Assembly: GCF_000617845.2 (NCBI RefSeq) | Contig: NZ_DF820426.1 | Span: 558,001-622,000, forward strand | Direction of reading: 5' to 3' | Length of the DNA: 64,000 nucleotides | From: Bradyrhizobium sp. DOA9 | GTDB taxonomy: Bacteria; Pseudomonadota; Alphaproteobacteria; Rhizobiales; Xanthobacteraceae | Part shown: positions 25,703 through 34,068 of the stretch, in pieces | Layout of the letters: the number at the start of each line of letters is the position of its first letter | Position numbering within the stretch: position 1 is the stretch's first letter | Program-made: the position numbers and the translations under genes | Notes under the pieces: generated by a model | What the model saw: only the letters and a program-made list of their open reading frames with translations | The model's database searches: none | What the model was told of the DNA's origin: nothing

Positions 25703-26625
25703 TGCGGACGATCGTCGCCGCTTCAGCGGTACTCATACTTGCCGTGCTGCCCGTCGCCGCCCCCTGGCTGCAATTCGTGTTGACGCTCGCGATCGCCAAG
25801 GGATTCGCGGCACTCGGCGTCGCCGTGCTGCTCCGCGCCGGCCTGATCTCGATCGGGCATGCGATGTTCTTCGCCGCGAGCGCCTATGGCGTTGCCTTCC
25901 TGGCGCGGGCCGGCATTAACGACCTCGGCCTGCTTCTGATCCTCTCTGTGCTTGCCGCCGCGCTGCTCGGCGCGATCGCCGGACTATTTCTCGTCCGCTA
26001 TCGCGCGATCTTCTTCGCGATGCTGAACCTTGCAGTCTCCATGGTGTTCTATGCCCTGTGTGCCAAGCTCTACAGCGTCACCGGCGGCACCGACGGCATG
26101 ACGGTGCCGGTTCCGGCCGTGTTCGGTGTCGTACTTGGCGAACCCACGTTCAAGAGCGTCCTGTTCTACATCAGCCTGGCCCTGATGTTGCTTGTCGGTC
26201 TTGCCATCCAGCGCTACCTGAACAGCCCGCTGGGCCACGCGCTCGCGGCTGTTCACTCCAACGAAATCAGGCTCGAATATCTGGGGATCCCGGTCTGGGC
26301 GGTTCTGCTGGTTGCCTACGTCGTCTCGGCGGCGCTGGCGGGTCTTGGCGGCGCAATTGCTGGCTTTGCGATCGGTCGCGTCGTCCCGGACTTCGCGTTC
26401 TGGACTGCGTCCGGTCACCTCGTGCTGATCGCCGTGCTGGGCGGCATCGGCGGCGTGCCCGGCGCGTTTATCGGCGCCCTCTTCCTGGAGTTGCTGCACA
26501 GCGTAGCCGTGACCGTGACCGATGCCTGGAATCTGATCGTGGGTCTGACGCTGATCGTCGTAATCATGTTCCTGCCGCAAGGGTTCTACGGGCTGTTCTC
26601 ACGCAAGGAGGCGTCGAGCCTATGA
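25699..26625 (+). CDS. livM: Branched-chain-type ABC permease (LivM)
   Basis: This 308-residue LivM permease contains the family motif GLISIGHAMFFAASAYG near 52-68 and VTGGTDGM near 130. The ATG may be 25699 or 25702: a GGAGGA sits at 25692-25697, so the second ATG has better spacing, while the first overlaps the livH stop. The gene ends in an ATGA overlap with the ATPase gene. With LivH it forms the transmembrane pore. Confidence 0.9.
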   Translation: MMRTIVAASAVLILAVLPVAAPWLQFVLTLAIAKGFAALGVAVLLRAGLISIGHAMFFAASAYGVAFLARAGINDLGLLLILSVLAAALLGAIAGLFLVRYRAIFFAMLNLAVSMVFYALCAKLYSVTGGTDGMTVPVPAVFGVVLGEPTFKSVLFYISLALMLLVGLAIQRYLNSPLGHALAAVHSNEIRLEYLGIPVWAVLLVAYVVSAALAGLGGAIAGFAIGRVVPDFAFWTASGHLVLIAVLGGIGGVPGAFIGALFLELLHSVAVTVTDAWNLIVGLTLIVVIMFLPQGFYGLFSRKEASSL

Positions 26626-27368
26626 CGCGTCCCATCCTGGAGGCGAGGGGCCTCCACGTCGCTTTCAACGGGGTCAAGGCCGCCGATGGCGTCAGCATCT
26701 CGATCCACGACGGCGAGTTCCTGGCGATCATCGGGCCGAACGGATCGGGCAAAACGACGCTGCTCAACATCTGCACCGGGTACATCCGACCGGGCTCGGG
26801 CAGCGTGCTGCTCGACGGCCACGACATCACGCACCTGTCGCCGCGCGCCATCGCGCGGCGCGGCGTCGCGCGCGCGTTCCAAATCCCGCAGCTGTTTTCC
26901 GCGCAGCGCGTGATCGACAACATGATGCTGGCGCTCGCCGCAAAGGACGGCCTCTGGAACGCGATCCGCCCCCTCGATACCGGAGCACGGCGCGCGGAGG
27001 CGAAGGCCTTGCTCGACCTGATCGGGCTCGCGGACGATACCGACCGGATCAGCAGTACATTGCCTGAAGGCCATCGCAAGCTGCTGGATATCGCCGTCGC
27101 GCTGGCGCTCAAGCCACGGCTCCTGCTGCTGGACGAGCCGACCAGCGGCGTCAGTGCGCTCGAACGCTTTCCCCTGATGGAGGCGCTGATGAGCGCGCTG
27201 CGTCAGCGCCAGATCACCGCGCTGTTTGTCGAGCACGACATGGACGTGGTCGCCCGTTATGCGAGCCGGGTCCTGGTGTGGAACGCCGGAAACATCATGG
27301 CTGAGGGTCGGCCCGATCAGGTGTTCAGCAACGCGCAGGTCCGCGAGCGCGTCATAGGGGTCGCCTGA
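26622..27368 (+). CDS. livG: Branched-chain-type ABC ATPase (LivG)
   Basis: This is a 248-residue ATPase with Walker A GPNGSGKTT (about 39-47) and Walker B RLLLLDEPTSGVS, followed by the switch His in VEHDMDVV. The signature region reads LPEGHRKLLDIA instead of the usual LSYGQQR-type motif; both Ser and Gln are replaced, an unusual change that may slow ATP turnover. The start at 26622 overlaps livM. The long open frame upstream is only a shadow of livM. Confidence 0.87.
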   Translation: MTRPILEARGLHVAFNGVKAADGVSISIHDGEFLAIIGPNGSGKTTLLNICTGYIRPGSGSVLLDGHDITHLSPRAIARRGVARAFQIPQLFSAQRVIDNMMLALAAKDGLWNAIRPLDTGARRAEAKALLDLIGLADDTDRISSTLPEGHRKLLDIAVALALKPRLLLLDEPTSGVSALERFPLMEALMSALRQRQITALFVEHDMDVVARYASRVLVWNAGNIMAEGRPDQVFSNAQVRERVIGVA

Positions 27369-28060
27369 TGCTCAGTCTCGACAAGGTCTGCGTCTCGATC
27401 GAGGGCGTCCGCGTGCTGCGCGGCGTCAGTTGCGACATCATCGAGCGAAAGACGACGGTGTTGATCGGCCGCAATGGCGCCGGCAAGACTACGACGCTGC
27501 GTGCGATCATGGGTCTCATCGCGCATGACGAGGGCTCGATCCGTCTCGATGCCGACGATCTTGGCAGCAGGCCCGCCTACACCCGCGCGCGGGCCGGCAT
27601 CGGCTACGCGCCGGAAGACCGCCGGCTGATTCCGGAGTTGAGCGTCGAGGAGAACATCCGCCTGCCGGCGCTGGCGTTGAAGCTCGATCGTGCCGAGATC
27701 GCGCGCAGGCTCGACGAGATCTATCAGCTTTTACCCGAGTTGCACGTGATGCGCTCCAGGCCCGCGGGCGGCGTGTCCGGCGGCCAGGGCAAGATGGTCG
27801 CGCTGGGCCGCGCGCTGACGGTGGCGCGCAAGGTCCTGCTGCTCGACGAACCCTTTCAGGGCCTGGCGCCGGCCCTCGCGCTCGACTATGCGCGCACGCT
27901 CGGCGAGTTGCGCAAGCACCGGCCCGAGCTCGCCATGTTGATCACCGAATCGTCGCCGGCGCTGCTGGACCGGATCGCCGACAGGACGCTTCAGATCGAG
28001 CGCGGCGAAGTCATGGCGACATCGACCAAGGAGAAGGAACTTCATGTTGCTGCAATTTGA
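27368..28060 (+). CDS. livF: Branched-chain-type ABC ATPase (LivF)
   Basis: This 230-residue partner ATPase has Walker A GRNGAGKTT, an intact SGGQGKMVALGRAL signature and Walker B VLLLDEPFQGLAP. It overlaps livG by one base (TGATG) and the next gene by 17 bases. It completes the LivKHMGF importer, in which LivG carries the altered signature and LivF the normal one. Confidence 0.9.
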   Translation: MLSLDKVCVSIEGVRVLRGVSCDIIERKTTVLIGRNGAGKTTTLRAIMGLIAHDEGSIRLDADDLGSRPAYTRARAGIGYAPEDRRLIPELSVEENIRLPALALKLDRAEIARRLDEIYQLLPELHVMRSRPAGGVSGGQGKMVALGRALTVARKVLLLDEPFQGLAPALALDYARTLGELRKHRPELAMLITESSPALLDRIADRTLQIERGEVMATSTKEKELHVAAI

Positions 28061-28727
28061 GCGCCTCGCAAATGACCGGACGGACCAGATTGGCGTCGAA
28101 ATCGACTTTCTCATCATCGCGGGCTGGGCGGGCCGGGACGCCGCCGCCATTGAGCACCACATCGAGGAGCTCGCAGCTCTCGGCATTCCACGTCCCTCGA
28201 CAACGCCGCTCTACTACCGCGTCGCGGCCCAAACATTGACCCAGGCAAGCCGCCTCGCGGTGCTCGGTCCCGACAGTTCTGGCGAGGTCGAGCCGGTCAT
28301 CGTCGCGATGGCCGACGGGCTCTGGATCGGCATCGGGTCAGACCATACTGATCGCAAGGCGGAGGCATCGGGCATCGCTCTTTCGAAGCAGCTCTGCGGC
28401 AAACCGGTCGGCTCGCAGCTCTGGTCCTATGCGAGTGTCGAAGACCACTGGGACGAGCTCGTCCTTCGCTCGTGGGCGACGATTGACGGCACGAGGGTTC
28501 TCTACCAGGACAGCCCGGTGTCCTCGTTGAGGACGCCGCGCGATCTCATCCGCCGCTACGCAGGCGCAGGCACGCTGCCGGCCGGCACGTTGATGTTTTG
28601 CGGTACGCCCGGTGCCATCGGCGGCATTCGGCCAGGAACGCGCTTCGAGATGGAGCTGAGCGATCCCGTGCTCGACCGCAAGTTGACCCACGCTTACGAC
28701 GTCGACGTGCTGCCGGTCGTTTCTTGA
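28044..28727 (+). CDS. DUF2848 protein (fumarylacetoacetase-like fold)
   Basis: This 227-residue protein matches what I recognise as DUF2848. It has a short N-terminal beta region, then GIGSDHTDRKAE around 95, SKQLCGKPVGSQLWSY around 113-128, and the C-terminal GTLMFCGTPGAIGGI that resembles the GTP(A/T)G turn of fumarylacetoacetate hydrolases. The ATG at 28044 has GGAGAAGGAA and lies inside the end of livF. It is followed by an amidase gene. A hydrolase or decarboxylase of the acylpyruvase type is plausible; no reaction has been assigned. Confidence 0.75.
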   Translation: MLLQFERLANDRTDQIGVEIDFLIIAGWAGRDAAAIEHHIEELAALGIPRPSTTPLYYRVAAQTLTQASRLAVLGPDSSGEVEPVIVAMADGLWIGIGSDHTDRKAEASGIALSKQLCGKPVGSQLWSYASVEDHWDELVLRSWATIDGTRVLYQDSPVSSLRTPRDLIRRYAGAGTLPAGTLMFCGTPGAIGGIRPGTRFEMELSDPVLDRKLTHAYDVDVLPVVS

Positions 28728-28749
28728 TCTCGCCTCGCAGGCGGTGTCC

Positions 28750-30102
28750 ATGACAGCAATGAACGGTCGACCCAACCAATCTGCCGTTGCACGCCTGGAG
28801 ACCGCGCTGGCACGGATCCGGCTGCCGGAAGCGCAGAACGTCTTCACGGCGGTCTTCGCTGACAGCGCCCGGGGGGAGGCCGAAGCCGCAGATCGACGCG
28901 CCGCTGCAGGCCGCCCTCGCGGCCCGCTTGATGGTCGTATTGTATCGGTCAAGGCGCTGTTCGATATTGCGGGTACCGTGACGAGCGCGGGTTCCGCCGT
29001 GCTGCGCACCCTGCCGCCCGCGATTGACGATGCATTGGTCGTAACCCGCCTGCGCGCCGCCGGAGCCGTGATCATCGGCAAAACGCAGATGACTGAATTT
29101 GCCTTTTCCGCGCTCGGCACGAACCCGCATGACGGTGTCCCAGGCAATCCTCACGATCGCCGATGCTTGCCGGGCGGGTCGTCATCGGGAGCTGTCGTCT
29201 CGGTCGTGGACGGAATGGCGGATATCGCCATTGGCAGTGACACCGGAGGATCGATCCGAATTCCTGCGGCCCTATCGGGCGCGGTCGGCTTCAAGCCGAC
29301 AAGCGGGTTCGTGCCAACCGAGGGTGCGTTCTCACTATCGTCGAGCCTCGACACCATCGGCCCGATTGCCTCGACCGTCGCAGACTGCTTCGCGGCCGAT
29401 CAAGTGCTTTCGGGGGGAAGCATGGCGTCGCGGCCGCAGATGGCCTCTCCTTATACGTTTCGTCTCGTCGTGCCTCGCGGCCGCCTGTTTGACCGTTGCG
29501 AGCCCCAAGTGCTCAGCGCATTCGAGAATGCCGTAGAACGGTTTCGGTCTTGCGGTTTGCAGATCGAGGACAGATCGATCGAGGCGACGCTCGATCGTGT
29601 GGCCGAAATTGACAAGATCGGCACGTTTCCGTCGATCGAGCTCGGCGCGACGCTGCGTGGTCTCGGACTATCAAGCCTGGACGGGGTCGACCCGAAGACC
29701 CGCGTTCGCATCGAAGCGGGCGCCGGCCTCCTAGGTGTCGACTATGTGCGCATGACGCGGCTCCGGCAGGCCGCAATCCGATCCTTCGAACAATCCTTCG
29801 GAAACAACGAGGCTTTTGTGCTGCCGACCACGCCGATCCGCGCGCCGCTGTTGTCGTCGGTCGAGGAGCACAATGCGTTCCATCAGGCCAATGGCCTGGT
29901 GCTGCGCAATCCACGCATCGCCAATATGCTCGATTGCCCGTCGATTTCGTTGCCAATCCCGGTTGGCGGCCTGCCCGTCGGCCTGATGCTGATCGGCCGC
30001 AGGAACGCCGACCGACGCTTGTTGGAGATCGCGACCAGTGTGGAAACGATGCTGCGAGCGAGGCCAAGCGGAGCAGGGGCGTATTCCGACACCTCAACAT
30101 AA
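28750..30102 (+). CDS. Amidase (amidase-signature family)
   Basis: This 450-residue amidase-signature hydrolase carries the Lys-cisSer-Ser triad: Lys68 in VSVKALFD, GGSSSG at 142-147, and nucleophile Ser168 in GSDTGGSIRIPAA. The ATG at 28750 follows AGGCGG; a GTG two codons earlier is possible. It is cytoplasmic, with no signal sequence. In an operon with a phenol monooxygenase and an importer it may release an aromatic acid from an imported amide. The substrate is inferred, as the family is broad. Confidence 0.88.
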   Translation: MTAMNGRPNQSAVARLETALARIRLPEAQNVFTAVFADSARGEAEAADRRAAAGRPRGPLDGRIVSVKALFDIAGTVTSAGSAVLRTLPPAIDDALVVTRLRAAGAVIIGKTQMTEFAFSALGTNPHDGVPGNPHDRRCLPGGSSSGAVVSVVDGMADIAIGSDTGGSIRIPAALSGAVGFKPTSGFVPTEGAFSLSSSLDTIGPIASTVADCFAADQVLSGGSMASRPQMASPYTFRLVVPRGRLFDRCEPQVLSAFENAVERFRSCGLQIEDRSIEATLDRVAEIDKIGTFPSIELGATLRGLGLSSLDGVDPKTRVRIEAGAGLLGVDYVRMTRLRQAAIRSFEQSFGNNEAFVLPTTPIRAPLLSSVEEHNAFHQANGLVLRNPRIANMLDCPSISLPIPVGGLPVGLMLIGRRNADRRLLEIATSVETMLRARPSGAGAYSDTST

Positions 30103-30201
30103 TTGTTGGTAACGTTGCGCGCGGAGCCTCCGACAGGTGCCCAAGATTACGACGATCCTACCAAGCCACTTTGCCGGAAACCTAGCAGGCTGTTGAAGAA
30201 C

Positions 30202-30546
30202 TCAGCCGCGTTCGCAAACGAAGCCTGAATCGTCGCCATTGTGTATGTAGAAGTGGCCGACGAGCCTGCCAGCGGTGCCGATCGTAACCCATCCGCGACT
30301 GCAGACAGGGTCATTCTCGTCGCGCCCTTCCCATGAGAACTCAGCGCAGGCTGTACCGTCTCGGGCGCCGTAGCGGACGTCTAGTAAGCCGTTCAGCGCA
30401 CCGAAGGCGATTTCACCGTCGGACTTGCCATTGAAGGTGAGATGCGCCTTTTCGACAAGATCGAGGAAGTCGCTGTCCCAGTTGTCCATCTCGACGATGC
30501 GCCAGCAGCCAGCAAAGGCCTTGGCGAAGCCGGGCACCTTGGCCAC
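30202..30546 (-). CDS. Conserved hypothetical protein, about 115 residues
   Basis: The protein has a compact conserved core (CWRIVEMDNWDSDFLDLVEK, then a FNGKSDGEIAFGALNG stretch, ending GHFYIHNGDDSGFVCERG) that I recognise as a widespread uncharacterised family in rhizobia and some other bacteria. No signal peptide or membrane segment is visible, and it is rich in acidic and aromatic residues. The start is uncertain: GTG 30546 (used here), GTG 30537, or ATG 30489 giving 95 residues. It lies downstream of the amidohydrolase gene on the same strand and converges with the amidase. No function is assigned. Confidence 0.65.
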   Translation of the reverse strand: MAKVPGFAKAFAGCWRIVEMDNWDSDFLDLVEKAHLTFNGKSDGEIAFGALNGLLDVRYGARDGTACAEFSWEGRDENDPVCSRGWVTIGTAGRLVGHFYIHNGDDSGFVCERG

Positions 30547-30566
30547 GTTGTTCGACCAGATCTCGA

Positions 30567-31454
30567 CTAGCCCTGATTCCAATAAAGTCGCGCGGGATTG
30601 TCGACCAGGATCCGGCGAACCAGCCCATCGTCTGCCCACGACCAGAGCTGATCGAACAAAGCCGCGCCGTCCGGTTTTCCGCCGCGGCCGCGCGTATGAG
30701 GCCAATCGGATCCCCAAATCAGGCGTTCAGGGGCTTGGCACACCAATTCGCGTGCCATCGGATCGACATCCCTGAAACCATCGGCTTCGGCTGAGGCGTG
30801 GTAGACGCCCGACAGCTTCACCCAGATGTGCGGCAGGTCGAGCAAGCGACGCAACGATTGGCCTGCCGGCGTCGTCAGGCCCTTCGGCTGACGAACAAAA
30901 GCAAAATGTCCGAGGACGACCCGGCAGGGCAACTCCGCCAGGACAGGCTCAGCCTGGCACAGCAGTTCGTTGTGATGGGAGACGACGATTTCGACGTTCC
31001 ATCCGAAGTCAGCAACAAGCGCAGCTGTCGCCCGAATGGCTTGAGGTGAGGGCGGGTCGCCGCGACCGAGATAAAGTCGGATTCCGCGGACGCCTTGTTG
31101 ATGCAGCTGGCGAATGTCTTCCCGGCTGACGCCGCGCGGCAGGATCGCGACGCCGCGCGCAGTGTCGCCGAAGAAGCGCAGCGCGTCGAAAAAGCAATCG
31201 TTGTTGGTGCCGTACGTGGATGCCCCGATCAGCACGGACCGGCTGAGGCCGATCCGACGGCGGAACAGCGCGTAGTCATGTTTCGTTCCGATTGTGGTCA
31301 ATGAGCCCGAGGGGACGGGGAAGGTCGGGTCGAAGACGTGATGGTGGCAGTCCACGGCTCCGACGGGAGCCGCGTGAGTGGGCGGCGTCGTACCCGCCGA
31401 ATTCGGCACGGATAGCTGCTCGCCCGCGATCGTATTCGTCAGCACCCCCCTCAT
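30567..31454 (-). CDS. Amidohydrolase family 2 hydrolase
   Basis: This 295-residue TIM-barrel metal hydrolase belongs to the amidohydrolase_2 (LigI-like) group. The HxH of VDCHHHVFDP lies near 35-40. Further landmarks are VVSHHNELL, VVLGHFAFVRQPKG and the final catalytic Asp in IWGSDWPHT. Relatives hydrolyse lactones such as 2-pyrone-4,6-dicarboxylate and sulfolactones, or decarboxylate. The ATG at 31454 overlaps the MmgE/PrpD stop by ATGA, so the two are coupled. With MmgE/PrpD and the nearby CoA transferase/lyase it may open a lactone to a hydroxy-polycarboxylate. Confidence 0.85.
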   Translation of the reverse strand: MRGVLTNTIAGEQLSVPNSAGTTPPTHAAPVGAVDCHHHVFDPTFPVPSGSLTTIGTKHDYALFRRRIGLSRSVLIGASTYGTNNDCFFDALRFFGDTARGVAILPRGVSREDIRQLHQQGVRGIRLYLGRGDPPSPQAIRATAALVADFGWNVEIVVSHHNELLCQAEPVLAELPCRVVLGHFAFVRQPKGLTTPAGQSLRRLLDLPHIWVKLSGVYHASAEADGFRDVDPMARELVCQAPERLIWGSDWPHTRGRGGKPDGAALFDQLWSWADDGLVRRILVDNPARLYWNQG

Positions 31455-32908
31455 CTCCCTGTGATCGCAAGACTTTGCATGAACGATCCGACGTTGGGTT
31501 GGTCTTCGAGCGACCACGCCGTTTCGAGAATTCGGCGCCGTTGATCGGCCGGCCAGATATCGCCGACATTGCTCTCGAACTTCTCTTCGATGTCGGAGCG
31601 CTGCACCGGGTGGCCGGGAAAGCCCGGCAGATCGTCGCGCTGCTCCGACAGAGTGCGGCCGTCCTCCAGCGTGACGGCAATCCGATTGGTTGCTCTTGCG
31701 GGCACCATTGCAGTCAGGGCCGGATCCTCGACGACGGTCGTTGACTTGAGGATCGCCGCAGCTTTCGGATCGCGCAGCTTGCCTTCGGCATAGCTGTGGA
31801 CGCTCAGTCGCCCGTCGAGCAGGGTTCTGACCACGGCAAACGGCAAGCTGTGATCCGCGGTTTCGGATGTGGTCGGCGCCCATTTTTCCGGCGCGTTTGC
31901 CGCAACATCCTTGGCGCTCTTCGTCGTCGTGATTTCGACCTTCTTGATCTTTGCACCCCTGATCTGTGCATGGAGCGCAGCAGCTGCCGGAACGGCAGTC
32001 TGGATGAAGGCCTGGGCCGGATAGAATTTGTAGCGCACGTCGTCGATCTTGAACGGGCGCGACTTTCCGCCGAAGCCAGTCAGGTCCAATTCGAATTCCC
32101 CGGACACCACTTTCATGAAACCGGCCTTTCCCTCGAAGATAGGCGAGGGGCCGCTGATGTGCTTGCCCGCAAGCAGGGCCGAGACGATCGCCGTGCGGGC
32201 CGCCTCCGCGTCGGCCATGCCCTTCCAGTTCGAAATAGTATCCGAGCGCGTCTGAAACAGCGGGATGTGCGCGCCAAGCGCGATATTAACGGCCTGGGCG
32301 AGCTGGGCAGGCGGCAGCTTCATCAGGCGTCCGGCGGCGAGAGCAACTGCGACCAGACTATAGGCCGGATGATCGAATCCGCGCGCCCGAAGACTGGGGC
32401 CGTCCAGAAGATGGCACATGATTTCGTAAGCCAGGACGATCGCAGTGATGACCTCCTTGCCGTCATTGCCGTTCATCTCTCCGACTGCAAAGCAGGCGGC
32501 GATGTGGTCGCTTGGGTGACCGGTATCGTGGCCGGTATAGAAATCGTTCAGGTCGAATTCGCGGATCGCGCAGCCGTTGGCAAAGGCTGCCCACTCGACG
32601 CTGGTTTGCCGCGCCGACCCGAGAAGAGTGCAGGGGCCGTTCGCCGTGCCGCTCAGTTCGCGTACTGCAACGATGGGCCCTTCATCGAGTGCGGCGATGC
32701 CGCATCCGAGCGCATCGATCAGATGCGCCTTGGCCGCCGCCACCGTGCTCGGCGGAAGATCATCATATCGGAGACTACTGGCGTAATCGGCAAGTCGCGC
32801 TGCAAGGTCGTTGGACGCCGCCGCCGCCCCCTTCGCGAACAGAAAATGTGAGCAGCTTGAAGCCAGAATCCCCTTCCATATCGCTCGGCGGCTGAAGATC
32901 GGTTCCAT
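31451..32908 (-). CDS. MmgE/PrpD-family protein with Tat-like N-terminus
   Basis: This is a 485-residue MmgE/PrpD protein, a family that includes 2-methylcitrate dehydratase and cis-aconitate decarboxylase. The core includes HLIDALGCGIAALD, FDLNDFYTGHDTGHPSDH and KGMADAEAARTA. Unusually, the protein opens with a twin-arginine-like segment (SRRAIWKGIL) and an Ala-rich stretch (AKGAAAASND near 26-35), suggesting possible export; most relatives are cytoplasmic. The ATG at 32908 is preceded by GGAG. It diverges from the first lyase/CoA-transferase operon. A dehydratase or isomerase role on a di- or tricarboxylate is likely. Confidence 0.83.
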   Translation of the reverse strand: MEPIFSRRAIWKGILASSCSHFLFAKGAAAASNDLAARLADYASSLRYDDLPPSTVAAAKAHLIDALGCGIAALDEGPIVAVRELSGTANGPCTLLGSARQTSVEWAAFANGCAIREFDLNDFYTGHDTGHPSDHIAACFAVGEMNGNDGKEVITAIVLAYEIMCHLLDGPSLRARGFDHPAYSLVAVALAAGRLMKLPPAQLAQAVNIALGAHIPLFQTRSDTISNWKGMADAEAARTAIVSALLAGKHISGPSPIFEGKAGFMKVVSGEFELDLTGFGGKSRPFKIDDVRYKFYPAQAFIQTAVPAAAALHAQIRGAKIKKVEITTTKSAKDVAANAPEKWAPTTSETADHSLPFAVVRTLLDGRLSVHSYAEGKLRDPKAAAILKSTTVVEDPALTAMVPARATNRIAVTLEDGRTLSEQRDDLPGFPGHPVQRSDIEEKFESNVGDIWPADQRRRILETAWSLEDQPNVGSFMQSLAITGR

Positions 32909-32922
32909 CGAATGGCTCCATC

Positions 32923-33054
32923 ATTGTTAACAATTTGCTAGCAGATCGTCTCGGGAGTCAATCTACCGTTGGGCGCGCGAGGTCGCTTTTAGCTTATTTT
33001 GCAACATTTTGTGGCAACAATCATTCAAACGGCCGGACTATTTTGGTTGACAAT
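32923..33054. promoter_or_regulatory. Operator-like cluster in divergent region
   Basis: The 197-base region between the divergent genes contains the perfect 12-bp palindrome ATTGTTAACAAT (32923-32934). A related 12-mer lies at 33043-33054 (its complement ATTGTCAACCAA matches at 9 of 12 positions), and a half-site GGCAACAAT lies around 33013-33021. An imperfect 19-base dyad, TTGCAACAT...TTGTGGCAA, spans 32999-33017. The TTGT-AACAA pattern resembles sites of GntR/FadR-type regulators; such a gene lies at 39297-40007. Confidence 0.5.
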
Positions 33055-33105
33055 TTTGTCTATATTCGCACTTTGACGACGGTTCGCAGGAATGGGAGAG
33101 CGCAC

Positions 33106-34068
33106 ATGACGGACCTGCCGGCGCGGGTTGAGATCAATGAGGAAGGTCCGAGAGAAGGTTTTCAGATCGAGCCGGGGCCGATCGAAACCGGCGACAAGGT
33201 CCGACTGATCGAAGCGCTTGCTGGGACCGGCGTCGCTCATATTCAGGCCTGTTCCTTTGTCAGCCCGAAGCTCGTCCCGGGCTGGCGGGACGCCGACGCC
33301 GTGGTGCGCGGCTTCTCGCCTCGTTCCGGCGTGGAGTACACCGGCCTCTGGTTCAATGAGAGGGGTCTCGATCGGGCACTGGCGCATGCGGACAAGCTGT
33401 CGTTGCGCGGAGCAATTTCGCTCTCCGCCTCGGACGATTTCAGCCGCCGCAACCTCAATCGCAGTCACGCGGAAAACCTGGAGCGGATGCGTTCACAGAC
33501 GACCCTGCACCTGTCGAAGAATGTTCCAGTCACGCGCGTGGGCGTCATGGCTGCGTTTGGCTGCAATTTTCAGGGGGAGGTCACGGTCGCCGACGTGGTG
33601 CGGACGGTGGGCGATGGTTTCGGTATTGCGGGCGAAGCGGGCATATCGATCGACGAGATATCGCTTTCGGATACGATGGGATGGGCAATTCCATCGCGCA
33701 TAGAGGCGGTGGTCGGTGCCGTTCGCGAGCGATGGCCGGATCAGCGCATCAAGCTCCATCTTCACGACACCCGTGGCATGGCTGTCGCAAACGCAGCGGC
33801 CGGACTTCGACTAGGTGTTGACAAATACGATTCGACTGTTGGTGGCCTCGGCGGATGTCCGTTCGCGGCTCACGCGGGAGCTGCGGGCAATATCGCAACG
33901 GAGGAGCTCGTGATGCTCTGCGAGGAGATGGGCATCGAAACCGGGATTGATCTGGATGCCTTGATCGAAGCGGGGCGTCTGGCGGAATCGATCGTGGGTC
34001 ATCCACTGCCGAGCGAGCTTCTGCACGCAGGCAGTCTCCACGCGGCGCGACGGAAGGTGATGCAATGA
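33106..34068 (+). CDS. HMG-CoA-lyase-like DRE-TIM metallolyase, copy 1
   Basis: This 320-residue member of the HMG-CoA lyase family carries out retro-Claisen cleavage of acyl-CoA hydroxyacids. Metal and active-site positions can be read: Arg16-Glu17 in EEGPREGFQ, HLHDT with His218/His220, Asn262, Asp189 and Cys251 in GGLGGCPFA. In animal HMG-CoA lyase the residue after the Arg is the metal-binding Asp; here it is Glu, as in copy 2. The ATG at 33106 follows GGGAGAG. Its stop overlaps a CoA-transferase gene by ATGA, so the substrate is probably a CoA thioester made by that enzyme. Confidence 0.87.
   Translation: MTDLPARVEINEEGPREGFQIEPGPIETGDKVRLIEALAGTGVAHIQACSFVSPKLVPGWRDADAVVRGFSPRSGVEYTGLWFNERGLDRALAHADKLSLRGAISLSASDDFSRRNLNRSHAENLERMRSQTTLHLSKNVPVTRVGVMAAFGCNFQGEVTVADVVRTVGDGFGIAGEAGISIDEISLSDTMGWAIPSRIEAVVGAVRERWPDQRIKLHLHDTRGMAVANAAAGLRLGVDKYDSTVGGLGGCPFAAHAGAAGNIATEELVMLCEEMGIETGIDLDALIEAGRLAESIVGHPLPSELLHAGSLHAARRKVMQ

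Noticed and set aside
30183..30205. End of an insertion sequence near the small conserved gene
   Set aside because: GGCTGTTGAAGAACTC looks like some IS ends, but no partner repeat or transposase fragment was found nearby.
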